A stretch of DNA of 32,237 nt. Source: Cryobacterium sp. GTDB taxonomy: Bacteria > Actinomycetota > Actinomycetes > Actinomycetales > Microbacteriaceae. Positions 8,433 to 17,230 of this stretch are shown one piece after another. A program made the translations under genes and the position numbers. The stretch lies in contig JACMQV010000095.1 in the NCBI GenBank assembly GCA_014376815.1, positions 1 through 32,237 on the forward strand, written 5' to 3'. The notes beneath the pieces were generated by a model that was not told where the DNA came from, searched no databases, and saw only the letters and a list, made by a program, of their open reading frames with translations. Positions within the stretch are counted from its first letter, which is position 1. The number at the start of each line of letters is the position of its first letter.

Positions 8433-9272
8433 CGCCCGGATCACGGCCACCGGGCAGGGCATGGTCAGCACGATGACGTGACTGACCGAGCCGAGCCAGA
8501 AGCGGGCGAACCCCTGCCGGGTGTGGCTGCCCACGACGAGCAGACGCGCGTCGGTCGCCGCGGTGACGAGCGCGTCGACGGGCAGCCCCAGATCGAGCCG
8601 GAGGTCCAGCTCCAGGTCGGGGTAGAGCTCGGCCAGGCCCGCGACCGCTTCGGCCAGAACCAGGCGATCCGCGTCATCCGGTTCCATCGGCCAGTCGATC
8701 ATCGCCCCCTCTTCGGTCCACGGAGCGGGGGCGCTCCAGCAGTACACGGCGGTCAGCCGCTGCCCCAGGCGGTCCGCCTGCTCGGCGGCGAACCGGACAG
8801 CGGCAAGCGAAACCTCGGAGCCGTCCACGCCGACTACGACGCCGCTGCCGTTCCTGTCCGCACGTTCGGGGACGATGACGACGGACCCGGGTGCATGCGC
8901 CGCGATCTGCGCGGACCGGGTGCTGAAGAGATAGTCGCGAAAACGTCCGAGAGCGTGTGAGCCGATCACCAGCAGTTCCGCACCTTCTGCCCAGTCAGTC
9001 AGCGCCCCGGTCGCGGAACCTTCAAGCACGGTTGCGTGGAGATTCGGCCCGAGCGCCCGCGGCGCTGCGTCCGCGATCTCCCGGGCGAGACTGCGTTCCG
9101 CCTGCTCCCGCGCCCTGTGGGTGTACCCCTCCGCGATATTCGCCCAGTTCTCGTCGACGACGTGCACCAACTCGACGGCGAGACGCCGCGGTCGCGCGTA
9201 GTCGAGGGCCCAGCGTAGGGCCTCCCGGTCCGATGGCCTGCCGCTCATCCCGACCACAACGCGTTCGTCCAT
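8427..9272 (-). CDS. universal stress protein, two tandem UspA domains
   Basis: 281 residues, third tandem-domain USP of the block, on the opposite strand and convergent with the other two. Domain 1 spans about 1-140 (GSHALGRFRDYLFSTRS) and domain 2 about 142-281 (GSHTRQGFARFWLGS near the C terminus), with partial ATP-loop consensus. MDERVVVGMSGRPSDREALRWAL is a typical Usp start; the ATG is preceded by GGAGAAGG. A DevR-like box (GGGACTTTCGGCCC) lies exactly 59 nt before the ATG, the same spacing as for the USP gene at 6610. The stop codon lies inside the last partial copy of a 15-bp tandem repeat. Confidence 0.93.
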   Translation of the reverse strand: MDERVVVGMSGRPSDREALRWALDYARPRRLAVELVHVVDENWANIAEGYTHRAREQAERSLAREIADAAPRALGPNLHATVLEGSATGALTDWAEGAELLVIGSHALGRFRDYLFSTRSAQIAAHAPGSVVIVPERADRNGSGVVVGVDGSEVSLAAVRFAAEQADRLGQRLTAVYCWSAPAPWTEEGAMIDWPMEPDDADRLVLAEAVAGLAELYPDLELDLRLDLGLPVDALVTAATDARLLVVGSHTRQGFARFWLGSVSHVIVLTMPCPVAVIRAV

Positions 9273-9331
9273 GACCTTCTCCGTTCCCCCGCAACGGAGT
9301 CAATGCTGACGGGACAGAACCGAGCCTGAGA

Positions 9332-9345
9332 GGGCCGAAAGTCCC
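9332..9345 (-). promoter_or_regulatory. DevR-box-like site upstream of third USP gene
   Basis: On the minus strand GGGACTTTCGGCCC differs from the site at 6537 by one base and lies 59 nt before the ATG at 9272. It overlaps a small hairpin (CCCGGT-ctc-ACCGGG at 9343-9357), which could instead be a weak terminator for the gene ending at 9376. Confidence 0.6.
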
Positions 9346-9375
9346 GGTCTCACCGGGGGCGGCGACAGCGGGACG

Positions 9376-9714
9376 TCAGTAGTCGAACTCGTCGAATTGC
9401 GGGGAATCGAGCCCGTCACCAGTCCACGATACCCGACCGCTCGCTGTGCAGGACAGGGCCTTCCGGCGCAGGTCGTCCGACATCTCCGAGTCCACCAATT
9501 CCTCGCGGACGGAGTCGGCGGTGACGCAGACCAGCTGGCTGAAGGCACCGATCAGGAACTGGGCGCGACCGGGCAGCCCGGTCTTACCCAGGACCGGGAT
9601 ATCGACCACGTCGACCCGGCTCCAGGTGCTCAAAGCCTCCGCGTAGTACATCACAGCATCCGCCAGCTCGCTTCCGGTGACGACGGAGCTGCCGGAATGG
9701 AAAATGCGCTTCAT
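9376..9714 (-). CDS. small protein of unknown function, putative DevR-regulon member
   Basis: 112 residues starting MKRIFHSGSSVVTGSELADAVMYYAEAL. I do not recognise a named domain; similar short proteins occur, as far as I recall, as hypothetical proteins in Microbacteriaceae. The N terminus has an alternating beta/alpha pattern, the middle is hydrophobic (AQFLIGAFSQLVCV), and the C terminus is acidic (DSPQFDEFDY). No signal peptide or clear membrane segment is visible. It sits between the USP gene and the GAF-ANTAR gene on the same strand, with a DevR-like half-site 57 nt upstream of its ATG, which suggests co-regulation with the USPs. Function unknown. Confidence 0.75.
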   Translation of the reverse strand: MKRIFHSGSSVVTGSELADAVMYYAEALSTWSRVDVVDIPVLGKTGLPGRAQFLIGAFSQLVCVTADSVREELVDSEMSDDLRRKALSCTASGRVSWTGDGLDSPQFDEFDY

Positions 9715-9771
9715 GGAAACCTCGCTAGCTCACAGAAAAAGAACACGTGGAGCCAGGGTCCGGGGCGTGGT

Positions 9772-9785
9772 ATAACTATAGGCCC
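9772..9785 (-). promoter_or_regulatory. degenerate DevR-box-like site upstream of the unknown gene
   Basis: On the minus strand GGGCCTATAGTTAT matches GGGACTWWAGTCCC at 10 of 14 positions, with a good left and central part and a poor right end. It ends 57 nt before the ATG at 9714, close to the 59 nt seen twice elsewhere. The TATAGTTATA core could also contain a -10 element, so regulation by DevR is tentative. Confidence 0.4.
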
Positions 9786-9814
9786 CGCCGGAGCGAGATA
9801 TCTAGAGACCCAGC

Positions 9815-11161
9815 CTAAAGAGAGAGGGAGCGGTTGACGATCCGCTCCGCCACCTCGTTCAGCGGCAGGCTGTTACTGCGCGCATACTGCCGCAGCAGGT
9901 TGAAGGCCCCATCCATGTTGACGGTGTGGGTGAAGGCGACGACACCCTTGGCATGCTCGATCAGCACACGGCTGCTGAGAGCGTATTGCAGCTGGGAACG
10001 GGCCATATCGCTTTCCCGGATCGCCCGTTCCTGGAGAATGCCGATCGTCGCGGTGTCGGCCAGAGCCTGTACCGTGCTCAGGTCCTCCGCTCCCAGCCCG
10101 CCAAGACGGTCCCAGAAGAGGTTGAGCGAACCGATCGTCGTCGCACGTAAGCGCAGCGGAACCGAGTGCATGGACTTGAACCCGAGCTCGAGGGCTCCGG
10201 CACGGAACCGCGGCCAGGCCGGTTCGAGGACGTCGAGGCCGGGGATCGCAACGGGCTTGCCGGTCGAGTAGCACTCGACGCACGGTCCGTTGCCGGTTCG
10301 CAGTTGCAGGATCTCGATCAGACGGCTGCGCTCATTCGTCGAGGCCACAACCTCGAGATCGATGTCATCACCGGCGGTCAGGATGATCCCCACGGCCGAC
10401 GCTTCGAAGAGCGTGGCGCACGTCTCGACGAGCGTGTGCAGGAGATCGACAACGTCGTAGCCGACCACGAGTGTGTCGGCCAGAGTGACGAAAGTCTCAA
10501 CCAGCTGACCTTCGCGTGTCCTCGTCACCATGTTCTCATCCCAAGACCCGTCTAATTCTGAAGTAAAGTCAACATTTCGTGCGACCGCGCTCTCCGCGAC
10601 CTCCCGGACCGTCTGACCATGCGAAAAGGCATAGCCCTGCAGAATGAGCAGCGCATCCGAGGCTGACACGTCCAACTGGGCCAGCACCATTCCCGTCGCC
10701 TGATGCACAACGCGCCGGGAGTAACCCCGATCGTCGTCAGGATCAGGTTTCATCGCATGCGAGAGCAGCACTCGCCGGAGTACCTGCCGGGCCGCGATCC
10801 CGACGAGGGTCACGGCGTCCTGAACCTGCACGCGGGTGAGCGTGCGCGGCGTCCGGGTGTACAGGTCGACGGCGCCGATATCCAACGAGCCGACCAGCAT
10901 GGGGAAAGCGAAGAAACCGCCGATCTCATCTTCATCCAGTGAGCTCTGGAAGACCGACCAAGCGGCATTCTCCTGGTGCCGGATGCCCGGCGAGAGTACC
11001 GGCCGACGGGTCGCTCGGGCGTCCCAGCACGGTCCTTCGCCGAGGTCGAATTGGATCTCGTCGATGCGGGCGGCCGCGGCGTTGCTCGCGCAGAAGGTTT
11101 CGGTGCTGAACGGCATCCCCAGGGTGGAGATCGCCAAGCCGTCGACGGGCAGAACCCGCAA
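9815..11161 (-). CDS. double GAF-ANTAR transcription antitermination regulator, 5' end probably frameshifted
   Basis: The open frame gives 448 residues from a TTG: GAF-1 (about 1-130; DLGEGPCWDARATRRPVLSP, FPMLVGSLDIGAVDLY), ANTAR-like helices (about 148-198; RRVVHQATGMVLAQLDVSASDALLIL), a linker, GAF-2 (about 218-385; TGNGPCVECYSTGKPVAIP) and a second ANTAR (about 390-445; SRVLIEHAKGVVAFTHTVNMDGAFNLLRQYA). ANTAR domains bind paired hexaloop hairpins in nascent RNA and block termination. Such GAF-ANTAR proteins usually carry one copy of each; ATG 10531 (MVTRTREGQ) could start the second half separately. Upstream, the +1 frame reads ATG 11252 MTRSDHLSLGVAVEELTSAHLHQT, while the main frame resumes as DLCAPFLRVLPVDGL, so a small indel near 11175-11185 probably split the true N terminus. 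Confidence 0.8.
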   Translation of the reverse strand: MRVLPVDGLAISTLGMPFSTETFCASNAAAARIDEIQFDLGEGPCWDARATRRPVLSPGIRHQENAAWSVFQSSLDEDEIGGFFAFPMLVGSLDIGAVDLYTRTPRTLTRVQVQDAVTLVGIAARQVLRRVLLSHAMKPDPDDDRGYSRRVVHQATGMVLAQLDVSASDALLILQGYAFSHGQTVREVAESAVARNVDFTSELDGSWDENMVTRTREGQLVETFVTLADTLVVGYDVVDLLHTLVETCATLFEASAVGIILTAGDDIDLEVVASTNERSRLIEILQLRTGNGPCVECYSTGKPVAIPGLDVLEPAWPRFRAGALELGFKSMHSVPLRLRATTIGSLNLFWDRLGGLGAEDLSTVQALADTATIGILQERAIRESDMARSQLQYALSSRVLIEHAKGVVAFTHTVNMDGAFNLLRQYARSNSLPLNEVAERIVNRSLSL

Positions 11162-11373
11162 GAACGGAGCACAGAGATCTCGTCTGGTGCAGGTGGGCGC
11201 TGGTCAGTTCTTCGACCGCGACGCCAAGAGACAGGTGGTCAGACCGGGTCATGACGCTCACCGCCTCGACGGACCCAGCGGGAGACGGTGGCGGCACCTG
11301 TGTGCTCATTCTGGTGCACGGTGCCCACACGGCCTCTCGCTGGGCGGAAGAGTGACGGGTGGTTCTTGAGGGG

Positions 11374-11446
11374 TGGGCCCTACCGGGCTCGAACCGATGA
11401 CATCCACGGTGTAAACGTGGCGCTCTACCAACTGAGCTAAAGGCCC
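11374..11446 (-). tRNA. tRNA-Val (anticodon UAC)
   Basis: A 73-nt cloverleaf on the minus strand: acceptor GGGCCTT/AGGGCCC, D arm GCTC-AGTTGGTA-GAGC, anticodon stem CCACG/CGTGG with loop TTTACAC (anticodon TAC), variable ATGTC, T arm ATCGG-TTCGAGC-CCGGT, and discriminator A. CCA is not encoded. It lies between the GAF-ANTAR gene and the peroxiredoxin gene, all on the minus strand. Confidence 0.97.
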
Positions 11447-11516
11447 CTGAAACATCAACCTCTTCAGGCCGAGCACAATCATACCGATATGCGCGGCCGC
11501 CGTGGGACGGGCTGGA

Positions 11517-11984
11517 TCAGGCCGGCTGGAGTTCGTCGATTGCGGCGCGGTACGCCTCGAGCGAGCGGGCTTCGCCCGGCGCGGTGATGAAACTGGCCCG
11601 GATGATGCCGTCCGGGTCGATCAGGAACGTGGCCCGATTCGCGAAACCCTTGTCTTCGAGGAAGACCCCGTATTCCTTGGCAACGGCACCGTGCGGCCAG
11701 AAATCCGCCAGAAGGTCGAAGGTGTACTTCTCCTGCTCACCCCACGCCCGGAGCGTGTGCCGGGAGTCGACCGAGATGCCGACCACCTCGACGCCGCTCG
11801 CCTCGAACAGCGAGAGGTTGTCCCTCAGTTCGCACAGCTCGCCGCTGCAAATGCCGGAGAACGCGAGCGGGAAGAACACGAGGGCAACCGACTTCTCCCC
11901 GCGAAACCGGCTCAGCTGGACCCGCTCTCCGAACTGGTTGACGAGCTCGAAATCGGGTGCCTGGGTGTCATTCTCCAGAGCCAT
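11517..11984 (-). CDS. ahpE: AhpE-type peroxiredoxin with PrxQ-like second cysteine
   Basis: 155 residues, thioredoxin fold, reducing hydroperoxides through a peroxidatic cysteine. FFPLAFSGICSGELCELRDN contains the AhpE-type active site with C46; a second Cys at 51 gives the C-x4-C spacing used as peroxidatic/resolving pair in PrxQ enzymes, whereas mycobacterial AhpE has Asp there. FWPHGAVAKEYGVF and NRATFLIDPDGIIR are further AhpE signatures. I used ATG 11984 (MALENDTQAPDFEL), preceded by AGAGGAAG, instead of the track start at 12032. It is divergent from aceE across about 258 nt. The family is secure; the resolving role of Cys51 is inferred. Confidence 0.93.
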   Translation of the reverse strand: MALENDTQAPDFELVNQFGERVQLSRFRGEKSVALVFFPLAFSGICSGELCELRDNLSLFEASGVEVVGISVDSRHTLRAWGEQEKYTFDLLADFWPHGAVAKEYGVFLEDKGFANRATFLIDPDGIIRASFITAPGEARSLEAYRAAIDELQPA

Positions 11985-12242
11985 GGTGCGCTTCCTCTCG
12001 TCCGCCCGCTGGAACATGAGCGGCGGCGACACAGCCTAGCCCCGGCGGCTGAGGGAACCAAGCATCGCGCCCGCACGCCGGCATCCGGGGGATGAGAAAC
12101 AACACGCATCGTTCGTGCACAGACCACAGGCATCCTCTGTAGGCTTGCGTGGTGCCATCGGTCGTGACCCGACCGTCAACCGGCGCAGCTAATCCGGCAC
12201 GATCGGCACCTACACGGTCTGCCCAACAGAGAGAGGTCGAGT
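11985..12242. promoter_or_regulatory. divergent intergenic region ahpE / aceE
   Basis: No gene is supported in this stretch of about 258 nt. It must hold promoters for the peroxiredoxin (minus) and the pyruvate dehydrogenase gene (plus). TAGGCT at 12140-12145 could be an aceE -10 box, but no matching -35 is obvious. The ribosome site of aceE (AGAGAGG) is near the right end. Confidence 0.35.
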
Positions 12243-14969
12243 GTGACTGTCAACGACCAGGACCCGTATTCGGTGAACAGCACGGATGCGGACCCGGAGG
12301 AAACGGCCGAATGGTCGGAGTCGCTGGACTCGCTCGTATCGGCTCAGGGACACCAGCGTGGTCGCGAGATCATGCTCAGCCTCCTGAAACGCTCCAAGGA
12401 ACTGCACCTGGGCGTGCCCATGGTGCCGACCACGGACTACATCAACACGATCGCCGTCGACGGCGAGCCCGATTTCCCCGGCGACGAAGACATCGAACGA
12501 CGCTACCGCGCCTGGATCCGCTGGAACGCAGCGGTCCTCGTTCACCGCGCCCAGCGTCCGGGCATCTCCGTCGGTGGGCACATCTCCACCTACGCGTCGT
12601 CCGCCGCCCTCTACGAGGTCGGCTTCAACCACTTCTTCCGCGGCCAGGACCACCCGGGCGGCGGCGACCAGATCTTCATCCAGGGCCACGCCTCCCCCGG
12701 CACCTACGCACGCGCGTTCCTCGAGGGCCGCCTCAGCGCCGACCAGCTCGACGGTTTCCGCCAGGAGAAGTCACACGCCCCGAACGGCCTGTCGTCCTAC
12801 CCGCACCCGCGTCTGATGCCGGAATTCTGGCAGTTCCCGACCGTGTCCATGGGGCTCGGTCCGATCAATGCGATCTACCAGGCACAGACCAACCGCTACC
12901 TCACCAACCGCGGGATCAAGGACGCCAGTGACCAGCAGGTCTGGGCCTTCCTCGGTGACGGCGAAATGGACGAGGTCGAGAGCCGCGGCCAGCTGCAGGT
13001 TGCCGCCAATGAGGGCCTCGACAATCTCAACTTCATCATCAACTGCAACCTTCAGCGCCTCGACGGACCGGTGCGCGGCAACGGCAAGATCATCCAGGAA
13101 CTGGAGAGCTTCTTCCGCGGCGCCGGCTGGAACGTCATCAAGGTGGTCTGGGGCCGCGAGTGGGACGACCTCCTCGACCGCGACTCTGACGGCGCCCTGC
13201 GCGCCCTGATGAACGCCACCCCCGACGGTGACTACCAGACCTACAAAGCGGAGAGCGGCGCCTATGTGCGCGAGAACTTCTTCGGCCGGGACCCCCGCAC
13301 GCTCAAGCTCGTCGAGGGCTACACGGACGATGAGATCTGGAACCTCAAGCGCGGCGGGCACGACTACCGCAAGGTCTACGCGGCGTTCAAGGCGGCCTCG
13401 GAGCACAAGGGCCAGCCCACGGTCATCCTCGCGAAGACCGTCAAGGGCTACGCCCTCGGCCCGAGCTTCGAGGGACGCAACGCGACCCACCAGATGAAGA
13501 AGTTCACCCTCGACAACCTCAAGACCTTCCGCGACAGCACCCACATGCCGATCACGGATGCCCAGCTCGAGGAAAACCCGTACCTGCCGCCGTACTTCAA
13601 GCCGGACGACAACGACGAGGCCATCCAGTACCTTCACGAGCGCCGCCGTGCCCTCGGCGGCTACCTGCCCGAGCGTCGCAGCAAGTACACCCAGATCAAC
13701 CTTCCGAACGATGCCACCTACGCGCCCACGAAGAAGGGGTCCGGCACGCAGGAGATCGCGACCACGATGGCCTTCGTTCGGCTACTCAAGGAGCTGCTGC
13801 GCGCCAAGGACTTCGGGAACCGAATCGTGCCGATCATCCCGGACGAGGCTCGCACCTTCGGCATCGACGCATTCTTCCCGAACGCGAAGATCTACAACCC
13901 GAACGGCCAGCAGTACACCTCGGTCGACCATGCGCAGCTCCTGGCCTACAAGGAAAGCCCGCAGGGCCAGATCCTGCACGTGGGGATCAACGAAGCCGGA
14001 GCGATGGCCGCGTTCACGAACGTGGGCACCTCGTACGCCACCCAGGGTGAGCCGCTGATCCCGATCTACGTGTTCTACTCCATGTTCGGCTTCCAGCGCA
14101 CGGGCGACGCGATGTGGGCTGCCGGCGACCAGATGACCCGCGGATTCATGATCGGCGCCACTGCCGGACGCACCACCCTGACCGGAGAAGGCCTGCAGCA
14201 CGCCGACGGGCATTCCCCGTTGCTGGCCTCGACCAACCCCGCCGTCGTGTCGTACGACCCGGCATTCGGCTACGAGATCGGGCACATCATGCGCTCCGGA
14301 CTCGAGCGGATGTACGGCGGGACGCACACCGACCCGAACGTCATGTACTACATCACGGTCTACAACGAACCGCAGGTGCAGCCGGCGGAACCCGAGGACG
14401 TGGACGTGGACGGTATTGTGCGCGGCATCCACCGCGTCAATCACTCCCCGATCACCGGGCCCAAGGCCCAGCTGCTGGCATCGGGCGTCTCCGTGCCCTG
14501 GGCACTCGAGGCGCAGACCCTCCTGGCCGAGGACTGGGGGGTGTCGGCGGATGTCTGGTCGGTCACATCCTGGGCCGAGCTGCGGCGCGACGGTATCCGG
14601 GCCGAGGAGCACAACTTCCTCTACCCGGACGACGAACCCCTCGTCCCGTACGTCACGGAGAAGCTCGCCGGAGCAGCGGGACCCTTCATCGCGGTCTCAG
14701 ACTTCATGCACGCCGTGCCCGACCAGATCCGCCAGTTCGTTCCCGGCGATTTCGCGACACTCGGCGCCGACTACTTCGGCTTCTCCGACACCCGACCCGC
14801 AGCCCGCCGGTTCTTCAAAATCGACGGACCGTCGATGGTGGTGCGCACGCTGCAGCTCCTCGCCAAGCGTGGCGAGATCGACCGGAGCCTGGTCGGCCAG
14901 GCCATCGCCAAGTACCGGCTGCACGACGTGACCGCGGGAACCACCGGTTCCGCCGGGGGCGAGAGCTAA
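12243..14969 (+). CDS. aceE: pyruvate dehydrogenase E1 component, homodimeric type
   Basis: 908 residues, full length for the homodimeric AceE family. It decarboxylates pyruvate with thiamine diphosphate and passes the acetyl group to the lipoyl E2, making acetyl-CoA. The thiamine diphosphate/Mg motif GDGEMDE...[26 protein letters not shown] is complete, and the second half contains [50 protein letters not shown]. The GTG start has AGAGAGG upstream. The stop is 7 nt before the fasR-type gene, and the fatty acid synthesis genes follow, so acetyl-CoA production and use are genetically linked, as in Mycobacterium (Rv2241) and Streptomyces. Confidence 0.97.
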   Translation: MTVNDQDPYSVNSTDADPEETAEWSESLDSLVSAQGHQRGREIMLSLLKRSKELHLGVPMVPTTDYINTIAVDGEPDFPGDEDIERRYRAWIRWNAAVLVHRAQRPGISVGGHISTYASSAALYEVGFNHFFRGQDHPGGGDQIFIQGHASPGTYARAFLEGRLSADQLDGFRQEKSHAPNGLSSYPHPRLMPEFWQFPTVSMGLGPINAIYQAQTNRYLTNRGIKDASDQQVWAFLGDGEMDEVESRGQLQVAANEGLDNLNFIINCNLQRLDGPVRGNGKIIQELESFFRGAGWNVIKVVWGREWDDLLDRDSDGALRALMNATPDGDYQTYKAESGAYVRENFFGRDPRTLKLVEGYTDDEIWNLKRGGHDYRKVYAAFKAASEHKGQPTVILAKTVKGYALGPSFEGRNATHQMKKFTLDNLKTFRDSTHMPITDAQLEENPYLPPYFKPDDNDEAIQYLHERRRALGGYLPERRSKYTQINLPNDATYAPTKKGSGTQEIATTMAFVRLLKELLRAKDFGNRIVPIIPDEARTFGIDAFFPNAKIYNPNGQQYTSVDHAQLLAYKESPQGQILHVGINEAGAMAAFTNVGTSYATQGEPLIPIYVFYSMFGFQRTGDAMWAAGDQMTRGFMIGATAGRTTLTGEGLQHADGHSPLLASTNPAVVSYDPAFGYEIGHIMRSGLERMYGGTHTDPNVMYYITVYNEPQVQPAEPEDVDVDGIVRGIHRVNHSPITGPKAQLLASGVSVPWALEAQTLLAEDWGVSADVWSVTSWAELRRDGIRAEEHNFLYPDDEPLVPYVTEKLAGAAGPFIAVSDFMHAVPDQIRQFVPGDFATLGADYFGFSDTRPAARRFFKIDGPSMVVRTLQLLAKRGEIDRSLVGQAIAKYRLHDVTAGTTGSAGGES

Positions 14970-14976
14970 CCACCCC

Positions 14977-16182
14977 GTGGCAGCGACGCCGAAGACGAAA
15001 GAACAAACGCTCACCTGGCTCCGCACGATCTCGGGCGAGCTGTCTACAGCGACGCTCAAACGTCTCGAGGACACGCTGCCCTGGTACGGCGATATGCCGC
15101 CAGGGCGGCGGTCCGCGGTTGGCCTGGTCGCCCAGGCCGGGATCACCTCGTTCATCTCGTGGTTCGACGATCCGCGGTCCACCCCCTGGATTGCCGCGGA
15201 CGTCTTCGGCGCGGCCCCACGCGAACTCCTGCGGTCCATCAGCCTCCAGCAGACGCTGCAACTCATCCGGGTCACCGTCGAGGTGGTCGAGGAACGGGTC
15301 AAGGACGGCGGCGAGATCCTGCGGGAGGCAATCCTCCTGTACTCGCGGGAGATCGCCTTCGGAGCGGCCGATGTCTACGCCAGGGCCGCGGAGGCGCGCG
15401 GGCTCTGGGATGTGCGCCTGGAAGCTCTCGTCGTCGACTCGATCCTGAGCGGCGAATACGACGACGAACTGCCCAGCCGGATCGCCGCTCTGGGCTGGCA
15501 CGGGCACGGTGAGGTCTGCGTCCTCGTCGGCACGACCCCCAAGATGCTCGACGTCGACCAGCTGCGCCGGTCGGCCCGGCACATGGCCGCGGACGTCCTG
15601 ATCGGCGTGCAGGGCAATCGCCTCGTCCTGGTCATCGGTCGCGCCCACCCCACTCGCACGGATGCGGAGGAGTCCATCGGAACGGCCTCCGCGCTCAGTT
15701 TCATGGAGATCGCGGTACAGCTGGAACCGAGCTTCGGAGCCGGCCACCTGGTGCTCGGCCACGAAGTGCCGAACCTGGTCGACGCCTCCAAGAGCGCCAA
15801 GGCCGCCCTCGCCGGATTCGCCGTGGCCCGCTCCTGGCGCAATGCACCCCGCCCCGTGCAGGCGGACGACCTGCTCCCGGAGCGTGCCCTCGCCGGCGAC
15901 CCGCTCGCCCGGGCCACCCTGATCCACCGCATCTACCGCCCTCTGCAGGCCCATTCGACCGAGCTGCTCACCACTCTCTGGTGCTACCTGGACAACGGCC
16001 GGTCCCTCGAGGCGACGGCGCGGGAACTCTTCGTACACCCGAACACGGTTCGGTACCGCCTGAAACGGGTCTCCGAGGTCATCGGCTACGACGCGACGGG
16101 GGCCAGGGAGGCCCTCATCCTGCAGGCCGCGCTCATCATCGGTTCGATCAGCGATCATGATGGTTCCACTCGACGGCGGTGA
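14977..16182 (+). CDS. fasR: FasR-type (Rv2242-like) PucR/CdaR-family transcriptional regulator
   Basis: 401 residues. The C-terminal 60 residues form a PucR-type helix-turn-helix (LWCYLDNGRSLEATARELFVHPNTVRYRLKRVSEVIGYD), and the middle has a GGDEF-like degenerate fold typical of CdaR regulators. Genes at this exact position, between aceE and fabD, include Streptomyces FasR and mycobacterial Rv2242, which activate fatty acid synthesis genes. GTG start 7 nt after the aceE stop, so co-transcription with aceE is likely. It presumably acts on the promoter region between itself and fabD; I could not identify its operator with confidence. Confidence 0.92.
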   Translation: MAATPKTKEQTLTWLRTISGELSTATLKRLEDTLPWYGDMPPGRRSAVGLVAQAGITSFISWFDDPRSTPWIAADVFGAAPRELLRSISLQQTLQLIRVTVEVVEERVKDGGEILREAILLYSREIAFGAADVYARAAEARGLWDVRLEALVVDSILSGEYDDELPSRIAALGWHGHGEVCVLVGTTPKMLDVDQLRRSARHMAADVLIGVQGNRLVLVIGRAHPTRTDAEESIGTASALSFMEIAVQLEPSFGAGHLVLGHEVPNLVDASKSAKAALAGFAVARSWRNAPRPVQADDLLPERALAGDPLARATLIHRIYRPLQAHSTELLTTLWCYLDNGRSLEATARELFVHPNTVRYRLKRVSEVIGYDATGAREALILQAALIIGSISDHDGSTRRR

Positions 16183-16291
16183 GCCGCAGCGCCGTCAGGA
16201 CCCCCAATCTGGTGGTTACCGACAAACGTTCACCGGATAGTTGGTGGAGAGTCGACACCCGTTCCGGCGAGGAGCTTGCGAGACTGTACAA

Positions 16292-17218
16292 ATGATTGTT
16301 GTCGTCTGCCCGGGTCAGGGCTCGCAAACCCCTGGTTTCCTCGAACCCTGGCTGGCGGACCCCGCTTTTGCCGCGGGCCTGGCCGAGATCTCAGACGGCT
16401 GCGAGATGGACCTCGTGCTCCACGGCACGGTCAGCGACGCCGACACGATCCGGGACACCCGGATCGCCCAGCCTCTGATCGTGGCCGCCGGCCTTCTCAC
16501 CCTGGATGCACTCCTGGTCGATGGTCGCCGGGATCGGATCAGCGGGATCGCCGGGCATTCAGTGGGCGAGATCACGGCCGCGGCCGGTGCGGGCATCCTC
16601 AGCGCGGCGGACGCCGTGCGGTTCGTGCGTGAGCGAGGGAACGCCATGGCCGAGGCCGCCGCGTTGGAACCGTCGGGCATGAGTGCGGTCATCGGAGCGG
16701 ATGAGACCGAACTACTCACCCGTCTCGACGAGCTCGGACTCTCCCCGGCCAACTTCAACGGCGGCGGCCAAATCGTCGTGGCCGGGTCCCTCGCGGCGCT
16801 CGCGGCCCTCGGCCAGAACCCGCCGACCCGCGCCCGCGTCATTCCCCTGCAGGTGGCCGGCGCATTCCACACCCGGTATATGCAGCCTGCCGTGGAGCAT
16901 CTCACCCGGGTGGCGGCGGCGCTTCCCCGGGCTGACCCGACCCTCCCGATCTGGACCAACCAGGACGGAACGTCGGTCTCCAGCGGGGCTCGTTTCGTCG
17001 ACCTGCTCGTTCACCAGGTCTCCTCGCCGGTACGGTGGGACCTGTGCATGAACTCGTTCGCGGCTGCCGGGGTCACCGGAGTCATCGAGCTCGCGCCGGC
17101 CGGCGCCCTCGTCGGTCTCGCGAAACGTGCACTCAAGGGCGTGCCCAGCGTCGCCATCAAGACGCCGGACGACCTCCCCGCTGCGTTCGACCTGATCGAC
17201 CAGCAGAACCAAGCCTGA
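16292..17218 (+). CDS. fabD: malonyl-CoA:ACP malonyltransferase
   Basis: 308 residues. It transfers malonyl from CoA to ACP for type II fatty acid synthesis. The nucleophile Ser90 is in GHSVGE, the N-terminal oxyanion-hole motif is CPGQGSQ, the substrate Arg is in RERGNAMAEA, and the catalytic His is in AGAFHTRYM. The ATG at 16292 (MIVVVCPGQGSQ) is used, as in the family; the longer track start at 16241 reads through non-conserved sequence. The ribosome site is weak (GCGAG), so efficiency may depend on the leader. A 109-nt gap after fasR probably contains the fab promoter. fabH follows after 12 nt. Confidence 0.97.
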   Translation: MIVVVCPGQGSQTPGFLEPWLADPAFAAGLAEISDGCEMDLVLHGTVSDADTIRDTRIAQPLIVAAGLLTLDALLVDGRRDRISGIAGHSVGEITAAAGAGILSAADAVRFVRERGNAMAEAAALEPSGMSAVIGADETELLTRLDELGLSPANFNGGGQIVVAGSLAALAALGQNPPTRARVIPLQVAGAFHTRYMQPAVEHLTRVAAALPRADPTLPIWTNQDGTSVSSGARFVDLLVHQVSSPVRWDLCMNSFAAAGVTGVIELAPAGALVGLAKRALKGVPSVAIKTPDDLPAAFDLIDQQNQA

Positions 17219-17230
17219 CCGAAAGGGACT

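Noticed and set aside
11374-11446. tRNA-Val as an integration site for the neighbouring stress block
   Set aside because: No second copy of the tRNA 3' end and no integrase were seen in the window.
12771-13637. 288-residue minus ORF inside aceE
   Set aside because: High-GC antisense shadow of a well-conserved enzyme gene.
14815-16158. 447-residue minus ORF across aceE/fasR
   Set aside because: Shadow of both genes; low-complexity Arg/Gly/Asp composition.
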